Of a DNA stretch of 64,000 nucleotides, positions 46,533 to 55,280 are shown one piece after another. The DNA comes from Paenibacillus sp. Soil522 (GTDB lineage: Bacteria; Bacillota; Bacilli; Paenibacillales; Paenibacillaceae). The notes under the pieces are model-generated. The model did no database searches and was not told the origin of the DNA. It saw only the letters and a list, made by a program, of their open reading frames with translations. The DNA lies in assembly GCF_001428245.1 (NCBI RefSeq), contig NZ_LMRV01000029.1, forward strand, positions 48,086 through 112,085. Direction: 5' to 3'. Numbering within the stretch: position 1 is the stretch's first letter; each line of letters begins with the position of its first letter. The translations under genes and the position numbers were made by a program.

Positions 46533-47375
46533 ATGAACAGTTCAATGATCAACGCTATGGTATCGATGAGTGGGCTTCAGCAGAAGCTGGATCTGCTTGC
46601 GGACAATATTGCGAACGTGAATACAGTCGGCTACAAACGCAAGGAAGCAACCTTTGAGGACCTTCTTACGAACTTAAGAAGCCAGCCTGAATCGTTTAAT
46701 CAGCCCGGCCGTCTCACGCCGATGGATTTCACGCAGGGCTGGGGCTCGAGAATGACGATGGTTCAACCAAATCTGTCTCAAGGGCCTCTCCAGGGAACGG
46801 ATAAAGAAACGGATCTCGCGATTGAGGGAAATGCCTTATTCGAGGTCGAAGTGGACGATGCCGGCAATCGTGCATATACACGCAACGGGGCGTTTCAGTT
46901 GACGGTCGGCGCAAACGGTGATACGCTTTTGGCAACGGAAGACGGATATCCTGTCGTTGCGAGTGTAAGAGATGCTGCGACCGGAAATAGGGTTGAGGGC
47001 AATATTGTAGTGCCTCAAGGGTATAATCTTCGCGTTAATCCGGACGGAACGGTGCTGGGGGTATCTTCCCAGCGGACGATTGAGCTTGGCAGCATTAAGC
47101 TGCTGCAGGCTTCGCGTCCGGCGGCATTGTCTGCGGTTGCTGATAACCTGTTTGTTGTAGCGGACGGCATCAACTCTGGCGATGTGCTGCAGCAGATCGT
47201 ACCGGATTCGGAGAACCGCATTTCGCTGCGCCAAGGGTACTTGGAGCAGTCGAATGTCGAGCTATCGGACGAAATGACCGAGCTTATTAATGTGCAGCGC
47301 GCTTATCAACTGGCAGCTAGAGCGTTGTCGTCAAGCGATACGATGATGAGCCTTACAAACGGGCTGCGCGCATAA
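46533..47375 (+). CDS. flhP: Flagellar hook-basal body protein FlhP
   Basis: A second FlgG/FlgF-family rod protein, 280 residues. MSGLQQKLDLLADNIANVNTVGYKRKEATFEDLL near the start and QGYLEQSNVELSDEMTELINVQRAYQLAARALSSSDTMM at the end are the family signatures. The preceding GGAGGAGCACGAAG supplies the ribosome site. It belongs with flhO to the rod or rod-hook junction. Confidence 0.93.
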   Translation: MNSSMINAMVSMSGLQQKLDLLADNIANVNTVGYKRKEATFEDLLTNLRSQPESFNQPGRLTPMDFTQGWGSRMTMVQPNLSQGPLQGTDKETDLAIEGNALFEVEVDDAGNRAYTRNGAFQLTVGANGDTLLATEDGYPVVASVRDAATGNRVEGNIVVPQGYNLRVNPDGTVLGVSSQRTIELGSIKLLQASRPAALSAVADNLFVVADGINSGDVLQQIVPDSENRISLRQGYLEQSNVELSDEMTELINVQRAYQLAARALSSSDTMMSLTNGLRA

Positions 47376-47391
47376 AGATAGGGTGATGTTG

Positions 47392-47706
47392 ATGAGTATG
47401 GCCGATGAACGAATCGACCTTGAAGCAAGAGGGTTCAGAAGTCAAGCGGAAGAGGGCGGCTCCAGAAAGAAGAAGCGCAGCAGCCCTGCAAAGGCTGAAG
47501 GGAGCTCCAATAAGAAGCGACAGCCCAAGGGGGTACAGGTGCTGCTGTGGATTTTGCGCAAAGGCATCGTGCCGATCATTATGGTTATTATGCTTGTGGC
47601 GGGTTTATACATTGGTTATGCCGTTTTAGGCAAGCAGCCGGAGGGCGAAGTGTTTAGCTGGGCCACGTGGCGGCATCTCTATGACTTAGTATTTGCCGAA
47701 TCTTAA
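47392..47706 (+). CDS. EpuA-like small membrane protein (annotated in relatives as DNA-directed RNA polymerase subunit beta)
   Basis: A 104-residue protein: a basic, hydrophilic N-terminal half (SRKKKRSSPAKAEGSSNKKRQPKG), one membrane helix (GIVPIIMVIMLVAGLYIGYAVLG) and the ending FSWATWRHLYDLVFAES. This is the pattern of the EpuA family, often mislabelled as an RNA polymerase beta subunit. Function unknown. ATG 47392 follows AGGGTGATG; further in-frame starts (GTG 47383, ATG 47386) overlap the ribosome site. It follows flhP by 16 nt and may be co-transcribed. Confidence 0.7.
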   Translation: MSMADERIDLEARGFRSQAEEGGSRKKKRSSPAKAEGSSNKKRQPKGVQVLLWILRKGIVPIIMVIMLVAGLYIGYAVLGKQPEGEVFSWATWRHLYDLVFAES

Positions 47707-47719
47707 TAATCAAACGATG

Positions 47720-47770
47720 AAAGGGTTGTCTGTTAAGCGGCTTAAGCTGTTTGTCGGACGGCCTTTTTTT
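47720..47770 (+). terminator. Probable terminator after the epuA-like gene
   Basis: AAAGG..GTC and GAC..CCTTT arms with an inner AAGC/GCTT-type pairing, followed by a T7 run. Confidence 0.55.
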
Positions 47771-47779
47771 GTTGCAAAC

Positions 47780-47816
47780 AAAAAGCAGGTCAAGCTTAGC
47801 CTTGAGCTGCTTTTTT
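47780..47816. terminator. Bidirectional terminator facing a minus-strand remnant
   Basis: AAAAAGCAG.TCAAG and CTTGA.CTGCTTTTTT give A and T runs on both sides. It lies 13 nt past the stop of the minus-strand coding remnant and would terminate it, as well as back up the + strand. Confidence 0.8.
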
Positions 47817-47828
47817 ACAGCGCTCTGA

Positions 47829-48150
47829 TTATTTCACGGTTACCCGTATCGTCACGCTCTTGCCCGCATAGGTTACTTTAATAGAAGCAGAGCCTTTGGC
47901 CTCGGCAACTTTCAATATCAGTGACTGCTGGCGCAGCTGTTCCGTTCTGCAATAGGGCTGATGAATCATAAACATAATCAGAACCTGCTTTGATGGAATG
48001 TTGAAAATGAATAACAAAGGGATAATAGGTAAGCAAAGTTTCCGCAAAATACCGGCCTGGACCGGTGAATTCAAATGAACGAGGTATTTTAGGAACCGAG
48101 ATAGTTTTATTTTTTTGGGAGGTAGTTGTATAATAGTTGGGAACCATGGT
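47829..48150 (-). pseudogene. Decayed minus-strand gene remnant with an Ig-like C-terminus
   Basis: The minus-strand frame ending at 47829 gives a C-terminus with AKGSASIKVTYAGKSVTIRVTVK, which looks like the last strands of a bacterial Ig-like (Big_2) domain of a secreted or wall protein. Upstream in the same frame the sequence turns into unconvincing residues, and a second minus-strand frame (47878-48147) contains protein-like sequence, suggesting a frameshifted fragment. No start or ribosome site is evident. The terminator at 47780-47816 lies immediately downstream on the same strand, supporting a former gene. Confidence 0.45.
48129..48134 (+). promoter_or_regulatory. Possible -10 box of pgsA
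   Basis: TATAAT 51 nt before pgsA; TTTATT lies 17 nt upstream as a weak -35. Confidence 0.35.
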
Positions 48151-48184
48151 GGACAGTAAGCAATAGGTAGAGGAGCGTGAGAGT

Positions 48185-48718
48185 TTGAATCTGCCGAATC
48201 TCTTAACATCATTACGGTTTGTTTTGATTCCTGTCTACATAGTGGTTTTCGCAAAGGGGCATATGATCCCCGCCTTTTTGATTATGGTCGCTGCCGGTAT
48301 TACCGATGTGCTTGATGGTTATATCGCGCGTAGAAGCGGTCAGGTTACGATGGTCGGCATCATGCTGGATCCGCTCGCTGACAAGCTGATGCTCATTACG
48401 GTTATTGTTTCGCTGCTCATTTCCGGCCATATTTCTGGGGCTGCTGCGGCGGCGATGTTCATTCGTGATCTGGGTATGATAGCGGGAGGCTTGTATTTTC
48501 ATTTTCGCGGAAAGAAGACGGTGCCCGCCAATTGGATGGGGAAGCTTACAACCGTGCTGTTCTATGCGGCGATTATGCTTATTTTCTTTGAAGCGCCAAA
48601 TGCTCATACCTATTTATGGGCGGTCATCGGATTTTCGTTCATTACTTCTATAATGTATATCGTAATGTTCAAGGCGCTCAATAAACCCGTATCGGGAACG
48701 CCGACCGGTCATTCGTGA
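48185..48718 (+). CDS. pgsA: CDP-diacylglycerol-glycerol-3-phosphate 3-phosphatidyltransferase
   Basis: PgsA makes phosphatidylglycerol phosphate, the first step of PG and cardiolipin synthesis, in the membrane. The CDP-alcohol phosphotransferase motif is complete in DVLDGYIARRSGQVTMVGIMLDPLADK (about 42-68, D..DG..AR..G...D...D). Its 177 residues, with several membrane helices, are typical. TTG 48185 follows AGAGGAGCGTGAG. A related CDP-alcohol transferase is the alternative. Confidence 0.85.
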   Translation: MNLPNLLTSLRFVLIPVYIVVFAKGHMIPAFLIMVAAGITDVLDGYIARRSGQVTMVGIMLDPLADKLMLITVIVSLLISGHISGAAAAAMFIRDLGMIAGGLYFHFRGKKTVPANWMGKLTTVLFYAAIMLIFFEAPNAHTYLWAVIGFSFITSIMYIVMFKALNKPVSGTPTGHS

Positions 48719-48748
48719 TCCTTAGAAACGCTACATAGGGAACAAAGA

Positions 48749-48786
48749 GGCTTGACGATGGACACTTCGGGTCCATCAGCCAAGCC
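48749..48786 (+). terminator. Probable terminator after pgsA
   Basis: GGCTTG..GATGGAC and GTCCATC..CAAGCC form a strong stem with loop ACTTCGG. The tail is only CCCTTATCTT, so termination may be partial. Confidence 0.55.
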
Positions 48787-48893
48787 CCTTATCTTAACCT
48801 TCATAAACTGCAGTTTTATGAGGGATAAGTATAGTTTCGTACATTTTGGAACTTTTTATACCACTAAACTTTAGAAAGGAGTTATTTTCTGAC

Positions 48894-49325
48894 ATGCTGG
48901 ACATCAATCAAATTCAAGAAATTATTCCGCACCGCCCTCCATTCCTGCTGATCGATCGAATTTTGGAGGTTGAGCCGGGTGTTCGCGCAGTCGGTCTCAA
49001 AAATGTTACGATGAACGAGCCTTATTTTGTCGGCCACTTTCCTGGTTATCCGGTCATGCCTGGCGTTCTTATTGTAGAAGCCCTTGCACAGGTCGGCACT
49101 GTAGCTATGCTGATGATTGAAGCTAATCGCGGCAAGCTTGGCTTTTTTGCGGGCATTGACGGTTTCCGCTTCCGCGGTCAAGTAAAGCCTGGTGATACTT
49201 TGACGCTTGAGGTGCAAATTACAAGGCTCAAGGGCTCCATCGGTAAAGGGCAAGGGACAGCAAGAGTTGGCGATCAAATCGTTGCCGAAGGCGAGCTTAT
49301 GTTTGCGTTATCTAATCCTTCATAA
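48894..49325 (+). CDS. fabZ: 3-hydroxyacyl-ACP dehydratase FabZ
   Basis: FabZ dehydrates 3-hydroxyacyl-ACP in fatty acid elongation. The catalytic pair is H48 ([14 protein letters not shown]) and E62 (IVEALAQVG), in a hotdog fold opening with [20 protein letters not shown] 48894 (MLDINQIQ) gives the usual 143 residues, with AAAGGAGT upstream; an upstream start would read into the ribosome site. It stands between pgsA and a phosphoglucomutase. Confidence 0.96.
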   Translation: MLDINQIQEIIPHRPPFLLIDRILEVEPGVRAVGLKNVTMNEPYFVGHFPGYPVMPGVLIVEALAQVGTVAMLMIEANRGKLGFFAGIDGFRFRGQVKPGDTLTLEVQITRLKGSIGKGQGTARVGDQIVAEGELMFALSNPS

Positions 49326-49360
49326 TAATTTAAAATTCATGAAAGAAAGAGGCTGCTAAT

Positions 49361-51088
49361 ATGACGAATCCAACTAATGAAACGGTAATTGCTAAATACG
49401 AGGCTTGGCTTAATGATCCGCTTATCGATAATGCGACGAAGGAAGAGCTGCGCGGCATCGCAGGACAAGAAAAGGAAATTACGGACCGTTTCTATCGTGA
49501 CCTTGAATTCGGCACGGGCGGCTTGCGCGGCGTGATGGGTGCAGGAACGAACCGTTTAAATGCTTATACAGTCGGCAAAGCGACGCAGGGTCTTGCGAAC
49601 TGGCTGCTTGCCGGCGCAGCTTCCGAAGGAGCAAGCCCGTCTGTGGTCATCGCTCATGATTCACGTAACTACTCGCCAGAGTTCGCGCTTGACGCAGCTC
49701 TCGTGCTAGCCGGAAATGGCATTACCACTTATTTGTTTACCGCACTGCGCCCAACACCACAGCTTTCATTTGCGGTACGTGCACTCCAAGCAGCTAGCGG
49801 GATCGTCATTACAGCAAGTCATAACCCGCCTGAATATAACGGCTATAAAGCATACGGCGCCGACGGCTGCCAGCTTATTCCGGAGGAAGCTGAACAGGTT
49901 ATAGCAGCAATCAGTCAAATCACCAGCTTTGATGAGTTGAAAAGGCTGAGCCGGGAGGAAGCAGAAGCTAAGGGCTTGCTGCGCTGGCTGGGCGAAGAGG
50001 CTGATCAGCAGTTTATTGATACGGTAGTGGCTCAAAGCTTAAATGCCGATTTGATCAAAGGCGGAATTGGCGAGAAATTCAGCGTTGTTTTCACGCCGCT
50101 GCATGGGACAGGCAATATGCCTGTTCGCGAAGTATTGAAGAAGGTTGGCTTCAATAACGTACATATCGTTCCGGAGCAAGAGCAGCCGGATGGCTATTTC
50201 AGCACGGTAAAGTCCCCTAATCCGGAAGAGCGTGAAGCGTTCACGCTGGCGATTAAGCTCGCTCAGCAGGTCAATGCCGATATTATTATCGGAACGGATC
50301 CCGATGCCGACCGTATGGGTGCGGTTGTGAAGAACAATGAAGGCGAGTATGTGGTGCTTTCCGGTAACCAATCGGGTGCTTTGATGGTTCATTATGTGCT
50401 TAGCCAGTTAAAGGAACGCGGTCAGCTTCCGGAAAACGGTGTCGTAGTCAAAACGATCGTGACAAGCGAGCTTGGAGCGGATATTGCCCGTTCGTACGGC
50501 GCAGCGGTTGAAAATACGTTAACCGGCTTCAAATATATCGGGGAGAAAATGACTCGCTATGAGCAAACGGGTGAACATTCCTTCCTGTTTGGCTACGAGG
50601 AAAGCTACGGTTATTTGACAGGAACCTATGCGCGCGATAAAGATGCCATCGTTGCGGCGTTATTGATTTCGGAAGCTGCGGCATACTATAGCAGCCAAGG
50701 GAAAACGTTGTATGATGTGCTGCTTGAGCTTTACGCTAAGTTCGGCTTCTATTTGGAAGGTCTTGAGTCACGCACGCTTAAGGGCTTTGACGGGGTGCAA
50801 AAAATCGGCGCTATTATGGACGATTGGCGTCAAAACCCGCCACTTGAAATCGGCGGCGTTAAAGTGGAGCAAGTGCTCGATTACGGCAAGGGTCATGATG
50901 GCTTGCGTCCGGAAAATGTATTGAAATATTTGCTCGCGGACGGCTCGTGGTTCTGCCTTCGCCCTTCTGGCACTGAGCCGAAGATCAAGGTTTATTTTGC
51001 GGTTAAGGGCGAGTCGAAGGAGTCTGCTGCTGCAGCGCTGCAAACGTTGATATCTGCCGTGATGGAACGGGTAGACCGTAACGAATAA
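49361..51088 (+). CDS. pgcA: Phospho-sugar mutase (alpha-phosphoglucomutase, PgcA type)
   Basis: It interconverts glucose-6- and glucose-1-phosphate, supplying UDP-glucose for wall polymers and glycolipids. The phosphoserine is S153 in ITASHNPPEYNGYKAYG; the metal loop is GTDPDADRMG (about 309), the sugar loop GYEESYGYL, and the phosphate-binding end RPSGTEPKIKVYF. The 575 residues match Bacillales PgcA. ATG 49361 follows a purine-rich AAAGAAAGAGG. Confidence 0.95.
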   Translation: MTNPTNETVIAKYEAWLNDPLIDNATKEELRGIAGQEKEITDRFYRDLEFGTGGLRGVMGAGTNRLNAYTVGKATQGLANWLLAGAASEGASPSVVIAHDSRNYSPEFALDAALVLAGNGITTYLFTALRPTPQLSFAVRALQAASGIVITASHNPPEYNGYKAYGADGCQLIPEEAEQVIAAISQITSFDELKRLSREEAEAKGLLRWLGEEADQQFIDTVVAQSLNADLIKGGIGEKFSVVFTPLHGTGNMPVREVLKKVGFNNVHIVPEQEQPDGYFSTVKSPNPEEREAFTLAIKLAQQVNADIIIGTDPDADRMGAVVKNNEGEYVVLSGNQSGALMVHYVLSQLKERGQLPENGVVVKTIVTSELGADIARSYGAAVENTLTGFKYIGEKMTRYEQTGEHSFLFGYEESYGYLTGTYARDKDAIVAALLISEAAAYYSSQGKTLYDVLLELYAKFGFYLEGLESRTLKGFDGVQKIGAIMDDWRQNPPLEIGGVKVEQVLDYGKGHDGLRPENVLKYLLADGSWFCLRPSGTEPKIKVYFAVKGESKESAAAALQTLISAVMERVDRNE

Positions 51089-51122
51089 AAGATAATCAGC
51101 CTGTTTAGAACGGAGGAGTTAC

Positions 51123-53267
51123 GTGTTTTTACGTTGGCAGCAATGGAATAGGCGGGCCAGATTTGTTCTGTGGGTCATTGCATTAATCGGCGTAGCGGCA
51201 GCAATGCCGCTCGGCGCCGTCCGAATGGACATGGAAAAGTCATCGAAACAAGTAGAATACGTGTTTGACTACCGGGATATTATTGAGATTGCGGAGCGGC
51301 AGGCCAGACCGCAGGCTTTTCTGACAGAGAAATTGGCCATGCTGAAGGAATCGGGCATTACGACCATGGCTGTTTATGAGAGCTCGCTGAAGGAGCTGTT
51401 TCTCTCGGGCAGATTGTCTTATTACAGCTCTAGAGACGCAGCGCTGCTGCAAGGCAAGTTCGAACCGGTAGGTCAAAACTTTACTTATATTTTATTTAAC
51501 GGAACCAAAGAGGCAGAGATGATCGGTCCAATCGTGCGTGAGGCTTTTGATCGTGCGGAGGCTGCATACAGGGATTGGTCATACGGCGGCCGCAGCGGTA
51601 TTGTTGTCGAGATGCCGATTGCGGAAGCGATTATGAAAACGATGGATTTTGATCCGATGTCCTTGCAGACGATACATGACGCAGGGTTCGGCATTTTGCC
51701 GCGTTTATCCGACCGCGTTCAGCCTTATGATCAGACGGCAACGGATGCGCTTCTTGCAAAATTGAAGGAATACGGCGTAAACCGCGTGTTATTTGACGGC
51801 GATAAAGTGAAGGGCGCCTCTGATCAAGCGATGGATAACAGCCTGTATCAGTTCGGTGAACTGCTTAATAATTACGATATGGGCGTCGCAGCGATAGAAA
51901 ATTTGAAAGAACCTCAAGAAGGTATAAATAAATTAGCATATATTACAAACTATAATGTAGTTCGGTTATATTCCTTGTCGGATAACGACGGGATGACAAT
52001 GAAGCCAGGCGCTATAGCCGACCGTTTTCTTTTGGCGGCGAAGGATCGCAATATCCGCATGTTTTTCATGAATGGGAACGTTGAGTCAAGTATCGATAAA
52101 GCTGAAATCGTTCATTCCTTGGACAAGCTTAGCGAAGCGATGAGCGGGAAAGACGGCGTTGTCGCTAAGCTTACAAAAGCAGGCTTTACACCGGGTTCAC
52201 CGAAGCCGTTCGTTTATGATCCGCCTTCATGGAATAAGCCGGTTCGGGCAATCGTTGCATTAGGGGCAATCGCTCTCATTTCACTGCTGGCAGGTGCATT
52301 TATTCCTGGCGTTTATATTCCGGTTTTTGTAATCGGTCTATTCGGCAGCGCCGGCTTGTACAAGCTTAACAGCTCAATCATGGAGCAGGGCCTTGCGTTA
52401 GGCGCAGCTATTGCAGCTCCTACGTTAGCTCTCGTATGGGTCATGAATCGAATTTACTCGCGTACTGTTGGGGATCGACGCGTAATTGGCGGAGGAGATT
52501 GGTCGGTCGGCCGCAGTCAGCAAGGACAAACGCCGCATCATCCGGGTGCCGTATCTGATAACGGCAGCCGGATGAAATGGCTGTTTCCTGCTTTGTCTAC
52601 AGGAAAGCGCTTTGGGTTAGCTCTAAATTGGTTTATCGTGGCGACGCTAATCTCGCTTACGGCTGTTCCGATTGTATTCGGATTGTTGAACAACATTACG
52701 TACAATCTAGTATTAGAGCAGTTCCGAGGTGTAAGCTTGCTGCATCTCGCTCCAATTGCTCTCGTGGCTGTTTATGTATTTTTCTATAACAGTCAGCTGA
52801 CGGCCGGTAAGCTTCGCGAGCTGCTCACCAAGCCAATTACAGTGACTTGGATCATTCTGGCGGCAGTCGTCGGAATAATTGGCTACTACTACCTTTCGCG
52901 TACAGGCAATACCGGACAAGTATCCGCCGTTGAACTCGTTATCCGCCGCTTTTTGGAGTCAACGTTCGGCGTGCGACCGCGTTTCAAGGAGTTTCTATTG
53001 GCGCATCCGTTATTATTGCTCGGGCTTTTCTTGTCATTGCGCTACCGCGCGGCATGGCTTCTCATTATTATCGGCTCGATTGGACAGCTTTCGATGGTGG
53101 ATACGTTCGCACATCTTCATACGCCGCTGTACATTTCGATGATTCGGGTACTGCTCGGTTTGGGCATAGGTATGATTATAGGCTGTATTTTGATTGTGGC
53201 ATGGCAGCTAGTGGAAGGGGCATTACGTAAATGGGCACCGGCAATCATTCGCAAGTACGTCGAATAG
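51123..53267 (+). CDS. DUF5693 family polytopic membrane protein
   Basis: A 714-residue protein of unknown biochemical role. One N-terminal membrane helix (about 12-30) precedes a long extracytoplasmic part (about 35-370) with EIAERQARPQAFLTEKLAMLKESGITTMAVYESSLKELF, followed by about eight or nine membrane helices (about 375-700). It always seems to accompany csaB-type genes, so a part in making or moving the pyruvylated wall polymer is a reasonable inference. GTG 51123 follows GGAGGAGTTAC. Its end overlaps csaB by 37 nt, implying coupling. Confidence 0.8.
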   Translation: MFLRWQQWNRRARFVLWVIALIGVAAAMPLGAVRMDMEKSSKQVEYVFDYRDIIEIAERQARPQAFLTEKLAMLKESGITTMAVYESSLKELFLSGRLSYYSSRDAALLQGKFEPVGQNFTYILFNGTKEAEMIGPIVREAFDRAEAAYRDWSYGGRSGIVVEMPIAEAIMKTMDFDPMSLQTIHDAGFGILPRLSDRVQPYDQTATDALLAKLKEYGVNRVLFDGDKVKGASDQAMDNSLYQFGELLNNYDMGVAAIENLKEPQEGINKLAYITNYNVVRLYSLSDNDGMTMKPGAIADRFLLAAKDRNIRMFFMNGNVESSIDKAEIVHSLDKLSEAMSGKDGVVAKLTKAGFTPGSPKPFVYDPPSWNKPVRAIVALGAIALISLLAGAFIPGVYIPVFVIGLFGSAGLYKLNSSIMEQGLALGAAIAAPTLALVWVMNRIYSRTVGDRRVIGGGDWSVGRSQQGQTPHHPGAVSDNGSRMKWLFPALSTGKRFGLALNWFIVATLISLTAVPIVFGLLNNITYNLVLEQFRGVSLLHLAPIALVAVYVFFYNSQLTAGKLRELLTKPITVTWIILAAVVGIIGYYYLSRTGNTGQVSAVELVIRRFLESTFGVRPRFKEFLLAHPLLLLGLFLSLRYRAAWLLIIIGSIGQLSMVDTFAHLHTPLYISMIRVLLGLGIGMIIGCILIVAWQLVEGALRKWAPAIIRKYVE

Positions 53268-54409
53268 TTATCTCGGGCTACTACGGCTTCAGCAACAGCG
53301 GTGACGAAGCGGTGCTCAGATCGATACTGCTTGCATTAGAAGAAGAAGGCAGGGCGCAAGGCGTTAAGATTCAGCCAATCGTCTTGTCGGCTGATCCGGC
53401 TTGGACAAGCAAGATGTACGGCGTTGAATCGGTCCGGAGGATGCATCCGGCTGATTTGCTCAGAGCACTGCGGAGCAGCGACGGTTTAATTAGCGGGGGC
53501 GGTAGCCTCCTGCAGGACGCTACAAGCGCCAAGACAATTCCTTATTATACAGGCGTTATGAAGCTGGCGCAGCTGCTCGGTAAGCCGACGTTTGCTTATT
53601 CGCAGGGCATTGGACCTGTGAACCGCCGCTGGATGGACCCATTAATTCGCGGAGTGATGAAGCGTAGCAGCTATGTGTCTGTGCGCGATGCCGAATCCGC
53701 CGCTTTGCTCGGACGGATCGGCGTACCGGCGGAGCGGATCGACGTGGTGCCCGATCCGGTCATGGGCTTGCCGCTCCCGGCAGGCTCGCATAAAACCGCT
53801 CGCCGCATCACGCCGGCTGGACAAGCCGCCGGGGCACTGCGCGCGGAAGAGCCGCCGCTCATCGGCGTATCGCTGCGCCGCTGGCGCAGCGACGGCGCCG
53901 ACCTCGCTCGCGCCGCCGAAGCGCTAACCGCGCTGTCGAAGCGTTTGCCTGTACGGCTGCGATTCCTGCCGTTCCACACCCCCTCCGACACGGAAACGTC
54001 GGAGCAGGTGATGGAACGGCTGCGCGGCCGGCTCGGCTCAGGCTCAACCGCCGAGCTGGCCGCACCCGGCGACGACCCCCAGCAAATGCTGCTGGAGGTC
54101 AGCCGGTGCGACGCTTTGTTCGGCATGCGCCTCCATGCGCTTATTTACGCCGCGGGGCAAATGGTTCCTATGCTTGGCCTCTCTTACGACCCGAAGATCG
54201 ATCAGTTTCTTAATCGGCTTGGGCTGAAAGCGATCGGCACAACGGATTGGCTTGATGCGGAAGTGTTCGCAGAGGCGGCATGCTCGCTGCTGGCTGATAA
54301 GGCCGGCTGGCAAGCGGAGCACAAGGCGGCAATCGACCTTTTAAAACAACAATCGCAAAAACCGGCGCAACAAATCGTTCATTTATTGCGTCATCATATA
54401 TCGAGGTGA
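53231..54409 (+). CDS. csaB: Polysaccharide pyruvyl transferase CsaB
   Basis: CsaB adds pyruvate ketals to the secondary cell wall polymer, creating the ligand to which SLH domains bind. RIVISGYYGFSNSGDEAVLRSIL at the start, GGGSLLQDATSAKTIPYYTGVMKLAQLLGKPTFAYSQGIGPV and C-terminal FGMRLHALIYAAGQMVPMLGLSYDPKI are the family blocks. The ATG at 53231 lies inside DUF5693, with only GGGG upstream. A central segment (about 53760-54080) is much more GC-rich than the rest. It has 392 residues. Three SLH proteins in this window depend on such a modification. Confidence 0.93.
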   Translation: MGTGNHSQVRRIVISGYYGFSNSGDEAVLRSILLALEEEGRAQGVKIQPIVLSADPAWTSKMYGVESVRRMHPADLLRALRSSDGLISGGGSLLQDATSAKTIPYYTGVMKLAQLLGKPTFAYSQGIGPVNRRWMDPLIRGVMKRSSYVSVRDAESAALLGRIGVPAERIDVVPDPVMGLPLPAGSHKTARRITPAGQAAGALRAEEPPLIGVSLRRWRSDGADLARAAEALTALSKRLPVRLRFLPFHTPSDTETSEQVMERLRGRLGSGSTAELAAPGDDPQQMLLEVSRCDALFGMRLHALIYAAGQMVPMLGLSYDPKIDQFLNRLGLKAIGTTDWLDAEVFAEAACSLLADKAGWQAEHKAAIDLLKQQSQKPAQQIVHLLRHHISR

Positions 54410-54416
54410 TTTCCTC

Positions 54417-55178
54417 TTGTTGAAACGACTACCGACTGTGCCGATATACGGCATCCCGTTCTCTAAAGCGGGCATGGATGAGACAGTCAATTATTTAACA
54501 GCTGCTATAGAAGAAAAACGGGTGATGCATGTCATCACGGCTAACCCGATCATGATCATGTCGGCAATCGAGGATTCGAAGTACAGTGCGATGATCCGGC
54601 GTGCGGATCTTATTGTCCCCGACGGCGCCGGTGTCGTATGGGCTGCCAAGTACGTTGGCAATCCGGTTGCGGAACGGGTGACAGGGTTTGATCTGATGCA
54701 TCGCCTCTTCCAGCAGGGCGAATCGCGCAAATGGAAGGCCTATCTGCTTGGCACCTCGCAAGAGGTGATTGAAGCGGCGGCCGAGAAGCTGCAGCTGCAA
54801 TATCCTCAGGTGCGGATCGTCGGCTGCCGGAACGGATTTTTTGGCCCGGAGCAGGATGAGGAAGTAGTGGAAGCGATTCGGGCGGCAGCGCCGGACTTAT
54901 TGTTCGTGGCGCGCGGAGCGGATACGCAGGAGCCATGGATTGTTAAATTTAAGCAAAAGCTGGGCGTACCTCTCATTATGGGCGTTGGCGGCAGCTTTGA
55001 CGTTGTATCAGGCAAACTGAAGCGTGCGCCTATTATTTTCCAAAAACTGCGTCTTGAATGGTTTTATCGCTTGCTTCAAGAGCCAAAAAGGTATAAAAGA
55101 ATGCTTGTTTTGCCGAAATTCGTAGTGAAAGTGGTTCGCGACAAAGAAAACGTAACAAAACCTCGGTCTACGCCGTGA
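54417..55178 (+). CDS. tagA: WecG/TagA/CpsF family N-acetylmannosaminyltransferase
   Basis: It transfers ManNAc from UDP-ManNAc to lipid-linked GlcNAc, the second step of wall-polymer linkage synthesis, at the inner membrane face. Core motifs are HVITANPIMIMSA..DLIVPDGAGVVWAAK with the catalytic Asp (about 65), FLLG-type YLLGTSQEVIEAAAEKLQLQYP and FKQKLGVPLIMGVGGSFDVVSGKLKRAP..LRLEWFYRLLQEPKRYKRM. TTG 54417 follows GAGGTGAT and starts 8 nt past csaB. The 253 residues match the family. The donor comes from the epimerase at 9.25 kb. Confidence 0.93.
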   Translation: MLKRLPTVPIYGIPFSKAGMDETVNYLTAAIEEKRVMHVITANPIMIMSAIEDSKYSAMIRRADLIVPDGAGVVWAAKYVGNPVAERVTGFDLMHRLFQQGESRKWKAYLLGTSQEVIEAAAEKLQLQYPQVRIVGCRNGFFGPEQDEEVVEAIRAAAPDLLFVARGADTQEPWIVKFKQKLGVPLIMGVGGSFDVVSGKLKRAPIIFQKLRLEWFYRLLQEPKRYKRMLVLPKFVVKVVRDKENVTKPRSTP

Positions 55179-55216
55179 AATTCTCGTTAAAACCGTGAAA
55201 ATGGTTGAAAACGGGG

Positions 55217-55246
55217 TTGGAATTTCTTTTTCAATCGGAGTATAAT
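55217..55246 (+). promoter_or_regulatory. Promoter of the tagO-like gene
   Basis: TTGGAA (55217-55222), an 18-nt spacer and TATAAT (55241-55246). Confidence 0.6.
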
Positions 55247-55280
55247 TCTCTTCGGTAGAATGAAAAGGGGAGTTGCACAC

